Position numbers and translations under genes: made by a program
In this document: one piece after another, positions 44,401-51,842 of the stretch
Layout of the letters: each line of letters starts with the position of its first letter
Numbering within the stretch: position 1 is the first letter of the stretch
The notes under the pieces: generated by a model
What the model was told of the DNA's origin: nothing
Database searches by the model: none
What the model saw: only the letters and a program-made list of their open reading frames with translations
Origin: Oscillospiraceae bacterium
GTDB taxonomy: Bacteria; Bacillota; Clostridia; Oscillospirales; Acutalibacteraceae
Assembly (NCBI GenBank): GCA_015066515.1
Contig: SVOH01000003.1
Location: 72,535-136,534, forward strand
DNA length: 64,000 bases
Direction of reading: 5' to 3'

Positions 44401-45560
44401 TGTATAAGATTAAAACCTATAACAAAATCTCTAAAATTGGTCTTCAGGTTTTTGATGACAAATATACAGTAGGTGACGAGGTTGATAATGCTGACGGCGC
44501 GATTGTGCGTTCGGCAGCTCTTCACGATACTGAATTTCCCGCAACACTTAAAGCAATAGCCCGCGCGGGTGCAGGTACCAATAACATACCGATTGACCGT
44601 TGCAGCGAACAGGGTATAGTTGTATTTAATACGCCCGGTGCTAATGCAAATGCCGTTAAAGAGCTTGTGCTTGCAGGTATGCTTATATCATCTCGCCGTG
44701 TTATTCCTGCAATTGAGTGGGCAAAAACACTTAAAGGCGAGGGTGACGCTGTTGGTAAGCTGGTAGAAAAGGGCAAGGGTGCGTTTGCAGGTCCAGAAAT
44801 TAAGGGTAAAACTCTTGGTATTATTGGTCTTGGCGCTATAGGTGTTATGGTAGCAAATGCCGCTAATCACCTTGGTATGACAGTTTACGGTTATGATCCA
44901 TATCTTTCGGTAAACTCGGCTTGGAATCTCACCCATAACGCTGTTCACATTTATGATATAAATGAGATTTATAAAAAATGCGATTACATCAGTGTTCACG
45001 TACCGCTTACCGATACAACAAAAAATATGATTGATGCTAATGCAATTGCAATGATGAAAGACGGAGTACGAATTCTTAACTTTTCACGTGCGGGCCTAGT
45101 TAATTCTGACGATATGTTAAAGGCGCTTGAAAACGGTAAGGTAGCAGCATATGTTACCGATTTTCCAACAGAAGAAATGCTTTGTGTTGACGGTGTTATT
45201 GCAATTCCTCACTTGGGCGCATCTACTCCCGAATCAGAAGACAACTGTGCCGATATGGCGGCGCGCCAGCTAGTTGACTACATTGAAAACGGTAACATTA
45301 CCAATTCTGTTAATATGCCTGCAATTTCAATGCCACGAAGCGGTAAGCACCGTGTGTGCGTAATCCACAAGAATATACCCAATATGCTCACAGCAATTAC
45401 CGGTATCGTTGCTGAAAATAATGTCAACATTGAAAATATGCTTAATAAATCGCGTGGTGACTATGCATATACGATGATTGACGTAAGCGTTGACGACACC
45501 GCCGCCGTAGAAGAGCGAATTGCCGCTATTGACGGCGTGATTCGCGTGCGCGTAATTTAA
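44400..45560 (+). CDS. serA: D-3-phosphoglycerate dehydrogenase (short form with ACT domain)
   Basis: SerA oxidises 3-phosphoglycerate to 3-phosphohydroxypyruvate with NAD, the first step of serine synthesis. The 386-residue protein has the NAD-binding GIIGLGAIGVMVANAA, catalytic Arg and Glu in the usual places, and the catalytic His in IPHLGASTPES. A C-terminal ACT domain of about 70 residues starts near 317 (KHRVCVIHKNIPNMLTAITG) and could bind serine as a feedback inhibitor. It is shorter than the 520-residue form because the intervening ASB domain is missing. Confidence 0.93.
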   Translation: MYKIKTYNKISKIGLQVFDDKYTVGDEVDNADGAIVRSAALHDTEFPATLKAIARAGAGTNNIPIDRCSEQGIVVFNTPGANANAVKELVLAGMLISSRRVIPAIEWAKTLKGEGDAVGKLVEKGKGAFAGPEIKGKTLGIIGLGAIGVMVANAANHLGMTVYGYDPYLSVNSAWNLTHNAVHIYDINEIYKKCDYISVHVPLTDTTKNMIDANAIAMMKDGVRILNFSRAGLVNSDDMLKALENGKVAAYVTDFPTEEMLCVDGVIAIPHLGASTPESEDNCADMAARQLVDYIENGNITNSVNMPAISMPRSGKHRVCVIHKNIPNMLTAITGIVAENNVNIENMLNKSRGDYAYTMIDVSVDDTAAVEERIAAIDGVIRVRVI

Positions 45561-45580
45561 TGCACAATTAAGCTAAGATG

Positions 45581-45613
45581 AAAGCCTCTGCATATAAGCA
45601 GGGGCTTTGTTAT
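45581..45613 (+). terminator. terminator after serA
   Basis: An 11-bp stem (AAAGCCTCTGC with GCAGGGGCTTT) and a 6-base loop are followed by GTTATAT, a weak T tail. It separates serCA from the ABC transporter unit. Confidence 0.78.
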
Positions 45614-45642
45614 ATATTGTAATGAAGAAATATCAAAGCAAA

Positions 45643-45670
45643 CACTTTATTACTTTATCGAAATAAAGTG
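45643..45670. promoter_or_regulatory. upstream CACTTTAT dyad (possible operator)
   Basis: Perfect arms CACTTTAT (45643-45650) and ATAAAGTG (45663-45670) are 12 bases apart. The half-site matches that of the second dyad at 45735-45754. Confidence 0.45.
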
Positions 45671-45734
45671 ATAATAACTAAAAATTTTGCACTTTTTTGT
45701 GCAGATATACAAAAGTAATTAAAAATTCAAAAAA

Positions 45735-45754
45735 CACTTTACAAAACTAAAGTG
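45735..45754. promoter_or_regulatory. CACTTTA dyad overlapping the transporter -35 box (possible operator)
   Basis: Perfect arms CACTTTA (45735-45741) and TAAAGTG (45748-45754) flank six bases and cover the -35 hexamer. A bound regulator would block RNA polymerase. Confidence 0.6.
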
Positions 45755-45766
45755 GTAAAGTATAAT
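45738..45766 (+). promoter_or_regulatory. predicted promoter of the second amino acid ABC transporter
   Basis: TTTACA (45738-45743) and a perfect TATAAT (45761-45766) are spaced by 17 bp, 45 bases upstream of the binding-protein ATG. Confidence 0.8.
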
Positions 45767-45811
45767 AGCAACATCAAATAACAAACCCGCAAGGGAAAAG
45801 GAGAAAATATT

Positions 45812-46618
45812 ATGAAAAAGATTATTGCATTAATTATGGTAGTTGCAATGCTGTTTTGCTTTGCAGGCTGTGGCAACAACGAAGATGTTGCAGGCAACTC
45901 ATCTGAAACTCAGGTTACAAAATCTGACGTAGAGTACATTCAAGACAAGGGTAAGTTGGTTGTAGGTATGACAGTATATGAGCCAATGAACTACAAGGAT
46001 GAAAACGGTGAGTGGACCGGTTTTGATACCGAGTTTGCCCAAGCTGTTGCAGAAAAGCTTGACGTTGACGTTGAGTTTATCGTTATTGACTGGAACAATA
46101 AGTGGGCAACACTTGAATCAAAGAAGATTGACGTTGTTTGGAACGGTATGACACTTTCTGACGAAGCTAAAGCAAACGCTAGCTGCACCAATCCTTACGT
46201 GCTTAATGCTCAGGTAGTTGTTATGAAAGCTGACAAGCTTGATGATTACAAAACTGAAGAGTCTTTAAAGGATTTAAGTTTTGCTGTTGAAGCAGGTTCT
46301 GCAGGTAAAGATATTGCTGCTGAAAAGCAATATAATTATAAAGAGTACGATGCACAAAGCGATGCTATGACCGCAATCAAGACAGGTAAAGCAGATGCAT
46401 GTATCATTGATATTACAATGGCAAAGGCAATGACAGGCGAAGGCACAAGCTTTGCTGATTTGGGTGTAGGCATTTCTCTTACTGAAGAAGAATATGCAAT
46501 CGCTTGCCGCAAGGATTCTGATCTTACTGCCAAGATTAACGGCTTTATGAATGATATGAAGGCTGACGGTTCATTACAAGCATTGGCTGACAAGTACTCA
46601 TTAACACTTGCTGAATAA
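45812..46618 (+). CDS. amino acid ABC transporter substrate-binding lipoprotein
   Basis: This 268-residue family 3 solute-binding protein has lipobox LFCFAGC (Cys near 20). Blocks include VGMTVYEPMNYKDENGEW, TGFDTEFAQAVAEKLDVDVEF and KKIDVVWNGMTLSDEAK. The usual ligand-binding Arg of TxxR is replaced around LSDEAKANA, which may alter ligand choice relative to the other transporter in the window. A strong AAGGAG site precedes the ATG. It heads a four-gene unit with permease, ATPase and a TrpR-like regulator. Confidence 0.92.
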   Translation: MKKIIALIMVVAMLFCFAGCGNNEDVAGNSSETQVTKSDVEYIQDKGKLVVGMTVYEPMNYKDENGEWTGFDTEFAQAVAEKLDVDVEFIVIDWNNKWATLESKKIDVVWNGMTLSDEAKANASCTNPYVLNAQVVVMKADKLDDYKTEESLKDLSFAVEAGSAGKDIAAEKQYNYKEYDAQSDAMTAIKTGKADACIIDITMAKAMTGEGTSFADLGVGISLTEEEYAIACRKDSDLTAKINGFMNDMKADGSLQALADKYSLTLAE

Positions 46619-46689
46619 TTATAGGATATATGTTAGATAGAGGCCTATTTTTAGGTCTCTATTTAATACTGTTTGAGAGGATACAAAGA

Positions 46690-47385
46690 ATGTTTATTGA
46701 AGTAGTAATTAATTTGTTTAAAAACTTTTTAGTTACATTACAGCTTTTTGGGTTTACTTTGCTTTTTTCATTGCCGTTGGGATTAATTATTTCTTTTGGT
46801 TCGATGAGCCGATTTAAACCGCTTAGCTTTTTGGTTAAGGTGTTTGTGTGGGTTATTCGCGGAACACCGCTTATGCTACAGCTAATTTTGTTTTATTTTG
46901 GACCTGGTCTATTGGTAAGTGCGGCAGAATCAGGCGGAGTAGATAATGCTTTTATTGATTTTTTCAGAAAGCTAAATATGGCAGACCCGTTGGTTACCGC
47001 AATAATTGCTTTTTCGATAAACTATGCGTGCTATTTTTCTGAAATTTTCCGTGGCGGAATACAAGGTGTTCCAAAAGGTCAGCAAGAAGCAGGCGAGGTT
47101 TTAGGTCTTACCAAGTCACAGATATTCTTTAAAATTACGCTTATGCAAATGATAAAAAGAATAGTGCCTCCTATGTCAAACGAAATTATTACGCTCGTAA
47201 AGGATACATCGCTTGCACGTACAATAACTGTTTATGAAATTATCTGGGCAGCGCAGGACTACATACGCGTTGATGGTCTTTTGTGGCCGCTGTTCTTTAC
47301 AGGTGTGTATTATCTCGCATTCAGCGGATTGCTGACATTGTTGTTTAATTATATTGAAAAGAAATTAAGTTATTTTAAGGTTTAG
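46690..47385 (+). CDS. amino acid ABC transporter permease
   Basis: This 231-residue membrane protein of the polar amino acid permease family has [18 protein letters not shown] and [22 protein letters not shown] (the ATPase contact loop), with about five helices. The start at 46690 follows GAGAGGATA; the frame is open further upstream but lacks a ribosome binding site there. It is the single permease of the system and may work as a homodimer. Confidence 0.92.
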   Translation: MFIEVVINLFKNFLVTLQLFGFTLLFSLPLGLIISFGSMSRFKPLSFLVKVFVWVIRGTPLMLQLILFYFGPGLLVSAAESGGVDNAFIDFFRKLNMADPLVTAIIAFSINYACYFSEIFRGGIQGVPKGQQEAGEVLGLTKSQIFFKITLMQMIKRIVPPMSNEIITLVKDTSLARTITVYEIIWAAQDYIRVDGLLWPLFFTGVYYLAFSGLLTLLFNYIEKKLSYFKV

Positions 47386-47396
47386 GAGGATTGGTT

Positions 47397-48155
47397 ATGC
47401 CTTTTTTGGAAATAAAGGATATTTATAAAAGCTTTGGTAAAACTGAGGTTTTAAAGGGTATAAGCTTTTCTCTGGACGAGGGTGAGGTTATATCTATAAT
47501 CGGCTCTTCGGGCAGCGGTAAAACAACGTTGCTTCGTTGTCTTAATTTTCTTGAAACGCCGGACAAGGGCACAATCAGTGTGGGTGACAAGCTGCTGTTT
47601 GATGGAGAAAATAAAGCCGCATTAAAGGATGAACAAATACGTGAAAACCGTTTGCATTTTGGTCTTGTATTTCAGTCCTTTAACCTTTTTCCGCAGTACA
47701 GCGTTCTTGATAATGTAACCTTGGCGCCAAAACTGCTTAAAAAGAGTAATAACGAAGAGATTGATAAAAAAGCGCGCGACCTTATCGAAAAGGTTGGTCT
47801 TACTGAAAAGATAGACAGTTACCCCTGTCAGTTATCGGGTGGCCAGCAGCAGCGTGTGGCAATTGCGCGTGCGCTTGCAATGAATCCTGACATACTTTGC
47901 TTTGATGAGCCAACAAGCGCACTTGATCCCGAGCTTACAGGTGAAGTACTTCGTGTTATAAAGGACCTCAAAGAGAGCGGCAGCACAATGATTGTTGTAA
48001 CACACGAAATGGAATTTGCTAAAAATGTGTCGGATAAAATAATATTCATGGCTGACGGTGTTATTGAAGAAATGGGAACACCGGAGGAGATATTTGAAAA
48101 TCCAAAGAGTGAAAAGACACGTCATTTTTTGCAAAATTCATTAGAAAAGATTTAA
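47397..48155 (+). CDS. amino acid ABC transporter ATP-binding protein
   Basis: The 252-residue ATPase has Walker [10 protein letters not shown], signature LSGGQQQR, Walker [13 protein letters not shown] and the [14 protein letters not shown] stretch. It contains a slightly longer insert ([19 protein letters not shown]) between Walker A and the Q-loop than the first transporter's ATPase, so the two are not recent copies. The ATG at 47397 follows AGGAGG; a TTG six bases earlier would lie too close to it. Confidence 0.93.
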   Translation: MPFLEIKDIYKSFGKTEVLKGISFSLDEGEVISIIGSSGSGKTTLLRCLNFLETPDKGTISVGDKLLFDGENKAALKDEQIRENRLHFGLVFQSFNLFPQYSVLDNVTLAPKLLKKSNNEEIDKKARDLIEKVGLTEKIDSYPCQLSGGQQQRVAIARALAMNPDILCFDEPTSALDPELTGEVLRVIKDLKESGSTMIVVTHEMEFAKNVSDKIIFMADGVIEEMGTPEEIFENPKSEKTRHFLQNSLEKI

Positions 48156-48167
48156 AGGCGGTATAAT

Positions 48168-48434
48168 ATGTTTTCGGATAAAAATGATATTAAAGCATTG
48201 TATTCGCTGTTTTTATCACTTGAAAGTGAAAAGGATTGCGACGATTTATTGAACGATTTATGTACTGCAAAGGAAATTGAACAAATGGCGCAGCGTGTTC
48301 GCGCGGCTAAACTACTTCTTAGCGGAAAAACGTATAGTCAGGTTATGGAAGAGTGTGTTATTTCATCGGCGACGCTAAGTCGCGTGTCTAGAGCGGTTCA
48401 ATATGGAAAAGGGTATAAAAAGTTTTTGAAATAA
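48168..48434 (+). CDS. TrpR-like regulator of the YerC/YecD family
   Basis: This 88-residue protein is related to the Trp repressor. LCTAKEIEQMAQRVRAAKLLL is the conserved helix pair, and GKTYSQVMEECVISSATLSRVSRAVQYG is the helix-turn-helix. YerC/YecD proteins are common in Firmicutes and their effectors are mostly unknown. It is the last gene of the second amino acid ABC transporter unit (13 bases behind the ATPase), so it may sense an aromatic or other amino acid and bind the CACTTTA dyads upstream of the unit. That link is inference. Confidence 0.87.
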   Translation: MFSDKNDIKALYSLFLSLESEKDCDDLLNDLCTAKEIEQMAQRVRAAKLLLSGKTYSQVMEECVISSATLSRVSRAVQYGKGYKKFLK

Positions 48435-48439
48435 TCTTT

Positions 48440-48484
48440 AAACGTGGTAGTTGAATTTTGATATTTAACTATCACGTTTTTTGT
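48440..48484 (+). terminator. terminator after the TrpR-like gene
   Basis: A 13-bp stem (AAACGTGGTAGTT with AACTATCACGTTT, one G-U) with a 14-base loop is followed by a T run. Confidence 0.88.
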
Positions 48485-48512
48485 TGGTTTTTGTCAAAAT
48501 TAATAAAAACGC

Positions 48513-48541
48513 TTGACAATGTTTGATAAATAATGTATATT
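48513..48541 (+). promoter_or_regulatory. predicted promoter of the sigma factor gene
   Basis: A perfect TTGACA (48513-48518) and TATATT (48536-48541) are spaced by 17 bp, 33 bases before the start codon. Confidence 0.75.
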
Positions 48542-48574
48542 TATTATAATAATTGCGGTTAGTATGGAGTTTTA

Positions 48575-49123
48575 ATGCAAGAAAATTTGACTGATAACCA
48601 ATTAATAGAGCTTATTAATAGCGGTGAATATAAGTATTTACAGTTTTTGATAAATCGTTATATGCCTTACATAATAAGTGTTGCTTCGCGCTATAATGCA
48701 GGTGGGCTTGATACTGAGGACTTTATTCAAGAAGGGGTATTGGCGATTTTTTCGGCAGTGAAGTCTTTTGATAGTGAAAAAGCATCTTTTAAAACATTTG
48801 TTACTTTATGTATTGATAGAGCTATGTCTACTGCACTTTCAAGAGCTACAGGTGCGGCAAAGCATATTCCCGACAGCTTGATTTCTCCGATTGATGATGT
48901 TGAGGTTGCTGATACAAACAGTCCTGAAAGCATAATTATTGAAAAGGAAAATTATGATGCATTGGCAAACAGCATAAAAAAAGAGTTATCTGATTTTGAA
49001 TATAGAATTTTATGCGAGTTTTTGAGCGGTAAAAGTTATGCCGATATAGCAGAGGCGCTTCAGGTTACAGTAAAGTCTGTTGATAATGCGTTACGTCGAA
49101 TACGTACAAAAATAAAGCAGTAA
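48575..49123 (+). CDS. sigma-70 family sigma factor, SigH-like
   Basis: This 182-residue sigma factor has region 2 at about residues 20-95 (YMPYIISVASRYNAGG, DTEDFIQEGVLAIFSAVKSFD, the core-binding and -10-recognising helices). A linker with TGAAKHIPDSLISPID leads to region 4 at about 130-182 (ADIAEALQVTVKSVDNALRRIRTKIKQ, the -35-recognising helix-turn-helix). It most resembles the early sporulation sigma factor SigH by order and wording of these blocks. No anti-sigma gene is adjacent. The start follows GGAGT. Confidence 0.86.
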   Translation: MQENLTDNQLIELINSGEYKYLQFLINRYMPYIISVASRYNAGGLDTEDFIQEGVLAIFSAVKSFDSEKASFKTFVTLCIDRAMSTALSRATGAAKHIPDSLISPIDDVEVADTNSPESIIIEKENYDALANSIKKELSDFEYRILCEFLSGKSYADIAEALQVTVKSVDNALRRIRTKIKQ

Positions 49124-49124
49124 T

Positions 49125-49142
49125 TAAACGGGAAACCGTTTA
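49125..49142 (+). other. GAAA-tetraloop hairpin after the sigma factor gene
   Basis: Arms TAAACGG and CCGTTTA close a GAAA tetraloop, a very stable RNA fold. It begins at the sigma factor stop codon. No T run follows, so it may be an mRNA 3' end or processing element rather than a full terminator. Confidence 0.6.
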
Positions 49143-49147
49143 TATAT

Positions 49148-49218
49148 GCCCTATGTAGTTTAATAAGCAGAGCGTTGTGTAAAAAGCAAAGATGTCGGTG
49201 CGATTCCGTCCGGGGCTA
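49148..49218 (+). other. tRNA-like sequence, probably a degenerate tRNA
   Basis: A 71-base stretch has the order of a tRNA: GCCCTATGTAGTTTAAT at the 5' end, AGCAGAGC like a D-arm close, an anticodon-like hairpin (TTGT, loop GTAAAAA, GCAA), a T-arm-like GTCGG, loop TGCGATT and CCGTC, and a 3' CGGGGC that can pair with the 5' GCCC. The acceptor stem has at most five pairs, the anticodon stem only four, the T stem has one mismatch, and no CCA is encoded. A working tRNA is therefore unlikely. A remnant, or an RNA element of the following gene, fits better. Confidence 0.4.
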
Positions 49219-49245
49219 AATAACCAATCAAGAGAGGTAAAAAAG

Positions 49246-49542
49246 ATGTTTGAAGACAAGACCCTAGTTTGCAAAGAATGCGGAGAAGAGTTCGTATTTA
49301 CTGCAAGAGAGCAGGAATTTTATGCAGAGAAAGGTTTCGAAAACGAACCGCAAAGATGCAAACCCTGCCGCGATAAGCGCAAGAATGCAGGAAGGGCACC
49401 CCGTGAAATGCACGATGCTGTATGTGCAGCATGTGGCGGCGTAGCACGCGTACCATTTGTTCCGCGTGATGATCGCCCTGTTTATTGCAGCGAATGCTTT
49501 GCAAAAATGAAGGAAGAGGAAGCAGCTACCGACGCTGAATAA
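49246..49542 (+). CDS. zinc-ribbon protein with two CxxC pairs of motifs
   Basis: This 98-residue cytosolic protein has an N-terminal zinc ribbon (LVCKECGEEF ... QRCKPCRDKR, residues about 6-43) and a second one (AVCAACGGVARVPF ... VYCSECFAKMKEE, about 56-88), then an acidic tail. The first ribbon resembles the CxxCG/CxxC zinc-ribbon family found singly in many Firmicutes. The partner is unknown; nucleic acid binding is plausible. The start at 49246 follows AGAGAGG; the upstream open frame crosses the tRNA-like sequence and is not used. Confidence 0.8.
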   Translation: MFEDKTLVCKECGEEFVFTAREQEFYAEKGFENEPQRCKPCRDKRKNAGRAPREMHDAVCAACGGVARVPFVPRDDRPVYCSECFAKMKEEEAATDAE

Positions 49543-49555
49543 TCTAAAAAGTATT

Positions 49556-49585
49556 AAGCCGCACTAATTTAGTGTGGCTTTTTAT
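49556..49585 (+). terminator. terminator after the zinc-ribbon gene
   Basis: A 12-bp stem (AAGCCGCACTAA with TTAGTGTGGCTT, one G-U) is followed by TTTTTATTTT. Confidence 0.85.
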
Positions 49586-49705
49586 TTTGTTTTGTTGTAT
49601 AATATTTTGTGACAAATAATTCACATTTTCTTAATACAATTGTTTTATTATTGTTTTATTATATAATTGTAAAATGATTTTCGACTTAGGGTAAGGAGAA
49701 AAAAT

Positions 49706-50395
49706 ATGGATAATAAAAAAATTCTAATAGTTGATGATGATAAAAATATATGCGAATTATTACGTCTTTATCTTGAAAAGGATGGTTTTAGCACAATCGT
49801 TGCTAATGATGGTGGCGATGCTTTACATCAAGCACAGATAACTAATCCTGATCTTATATTGCTTGATATAATGATGCCGGTACTTGATGGTTGGCAGGTT
49901 TGTCGGGAAATTCGCAAAAATTCTAACGTTCCGATTATTATGCTTACGGCAAAGGGCGAAACCTTTGATAAGGTTTTGGGACTTGAATTGGGCGCGGATG
50001 ACTATGTGACAAAACCCTTTGATTCTAAAGAGGTTGTGGCTCGTATTAAGGCGGTTTTGCGTAGAATAGGTGATGGTGATAAGGCCAATAGTGTTCAAGA
50101 AGTACGTTATGATAAATTGCGTATTAATTTAACTAATTATGAGTTAGAAGTAGATAATACACAGATTGATACACCGCCAAAGGAATTAGAACTTGTGTAT
50201 CATTTGGCAAGTAATCCAAACCGTGTTTATACCCGTGACCAGTTGCTTGATGAAGTGTGGGGTTTTGATTACTATGGCGATTCTAGAACTGTTGACGTGC
50301 ATATAAAAAGACTGCGCGAAAAGCTAGAAGGCGTATCTGATAAGTGGTCACTTAAAACTGTTTGGGGTGTAGGATATAAATTTGAGGTAAAATAA
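49706..50395 (+). CDS. OmpR/PhoB-type response regulator
   Basis: The 229-residue regulator has a receiver domain (1-120) with the acidic pocket DDD at residues 10-12, phosphoacceptor Asp54 in LLDIMMPVLDG, and Lys in TKPFD. A winged-helix DNA-binding domain lies at about 130-229 (PPKELELVYHLASNPNRVYTR, SRTVDVHIKRLREKL). It is followed after three bases by its histidine kinase and then an HtrA protease gene, the same trio logic as CssRS-HtrA in B. subtilis, which responds to secretion stress. A TATAAT at 49662-49667 may be its -10. Confidence 0.93.
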   Translation: MDNKKILIVDDDKNICELLRLYLEKDGFSTIVANDGGDALHQAQITNPDLILLDIMMPVLDGWQVCREIRKNSNVPIIMLTAKGETFDKVLGLELGADDYVTKPFDSKEVVARIKAVLRRIGDGDKANSVQEVRYDKLRINLTNYELEVDNTQIDTPPKELELVYHLASNPNRVYTRDQLLDEVWGFDYYGDSRTVDVHIKRLREKLEGVSDKWSLKTVWGVGYKFEVK

Positions 50396-50398
50396 ATT

Positions 50399-51832
50399 AT
50401 GCGTCAAAAACTATTTAAAAAGCAGTTTGGCGCGATAGCGCTGATTGTGTTTTTAAGTCTTTCGTTTATACTTATTATTCTAACCTTTATGTATAATAAT
50501 TATCTTGCGGAAGAAAAATATAAATCGCTTCAAAAAACGTGTGAGTCGGTTTTGGATTTTACAGAATATAATATTTCACAGCAGGAAAATGGTTATGATG
50601 AATACGCTGTTTATTATATTATGCATAATCTTTCTAATGTGGCCGATATAGATGTTTTTATGGTTGATAAAAACGGTGTTATCAGACTATGTGCTTGTGA
50701 AGAATGGGGTCAAAACGGTAGTTGTGAGCACACAGGTACAGCTATTGATACGAGTGTTATAGATTCAATTATCGCTGATGATAAAAACACTCTTTCGACA
50801 CTCAATATTTATAAAGGACCACACTATACTGCCGCTCGTAACATTACAGACGCCAATGGCGAAAACACGGGCTATATTCTTGCAACGGACTCTATAGACG
50901 ATGCTCGTAATTTGATGAAAAAAATAGCATACATTTATATTATTTCGGCAATTGTGCCGCTTGTATTAATGTTTGTTGCTATATCGTTAATGACATATCG
51001 ACTGACACGTCCGCTACGCTTGATGTCGGATGCGGCACGTGCAATGTCGCGTGGAGATTTTTCAAGACGTATTCCTGTTACGAGTGATGATGAAATTGGT
51101 CAGCTTGCGGTGTCGTTTAACCAAATGACAAATTCCTTAGCAAGACTTGAAGAGGTACGAAAAAGTTTTATTGCAAACGTTTCACACGAGCTTAAGACAC
51201 CAATGACTACCATTGGTGGATTTATTGATGGGATTATTGACGGTACTATACCACAAGAAAAACAAAATTATTACCTTGGTATAGTTCACGATGAAATAAA
51301 GCGCCTCTCAAGAATGGTGGAATCAATGCTTAGTGTTTCTAGGCTTGAATCTAAAGAGACCGAATTAAAATTGGAGGCATTTGATTTTAAAGAGCAGGTG
51401 CTGGGTGTTGTTGTAAGTCAAGAGCAGCGTATAGTGAAAAAAGGACTTGATATAGTAGGACTTGATACACTGCCCGACATTACAATAAAAGCAGACAAGG
51501 ACCTTATATACCGTGTGGTATATAATCTTGTGGATAATGCAATTAAATTTACAAACGACGGTGGAAAAATTGAGTTTCATATTAAAAGCGATTTAAATAA
51601 TTTGACTTTTAGAATACAGAATACCGGTAAGGGTATACCTCAAGGGGAGCTTCCATATGTGTTTGAAAGATTTTATAAGGTAGATAAATCGCGTTCGACA
51701 AATAAAGAGAGCACAGGGCTTGGTCTTTATATTGTTAAAACAATTATTAAGAATCACGGTGGTGCAATTTCGGTTTCGAGCGTGGAGGATAAATTTACGG
51801 CATTTGAATTTAATTTGCCAATAGGCAGATAG
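50399..51832 (+). CDS. membrane sensor histidine kinase
   Basis: The 477-residue kinase has two membrane helices (about 12-34 and 178-200) enclosing an external sensor of about 140 residues. HAMP (about 200-250), HisKA with His263 in VSHELKTPMTT, and the ATPase domain with YNLVDNAIKFT, RIQNTGKGIP and STGLGLYIVK follow. The external part contains a cysteine cluster, CACEEWGQNGSCEHTG, seen in several clostridial sensors, that could bind metal or form a disulfide. It is encoded between its response regulator and an HtrA protease. Confidence 0.92.
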   Translation: MRQKLFKKQFGAIALIVFLSLSFILIILTFMYNNYLAEEKYKSLQKTCESVLDFTEYNISQQENGYDEYAVYYIMHNLSNVADIDVFMVDKNGVIRLCACEEWGQNGSCEHTGTAIDTSVIDSIIADDKNTLSTLNIYKGPHYTAARNITDANGENTGYILATDSIDDARNLMKKIAYIYIISAIVPLVLMFVAISLMTYRLTRPLRLMSDAARAMSRGDFSRRIPVTSDDEIGQLAVSFNQMTNSLARLEEVRKSFIANVSHELKTPMTTIGGFIDGIIDGTIPQEKQNYYLGIVHDEIKRLSRMVESMLSVSRLESKETELKLEAFDFKEQVLGVVVSQEQRIVKKGLDIVGLDTLPDITIKADKDLIYRVVYNLVDNAIKFTNDGGKIEFHIKSDLNNLTFRIQNTGKGIPQGELPYVFERFYKVDKSRSTNKESTGLGLYIVKTIIKNHGGAISVSSVEDKFTAFEFNLPIGR

Positions 51833-51842
51833 GAGATAGAAT

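Noticed and set aside
36067..48155. The two amino acid ABC transporters as a recent duplication
   Set aside because: The binding proteins differ throughout, the ATPases differ by an insert, and gene order is the same only because the family is always built this way.
49148..49218. A functional tRNA gene
   Set aside because: Acceptor and anticodon stems are incomplete, the anticodon would be AAA, and no CCA is encoded. It is listed only as tRNA-like.
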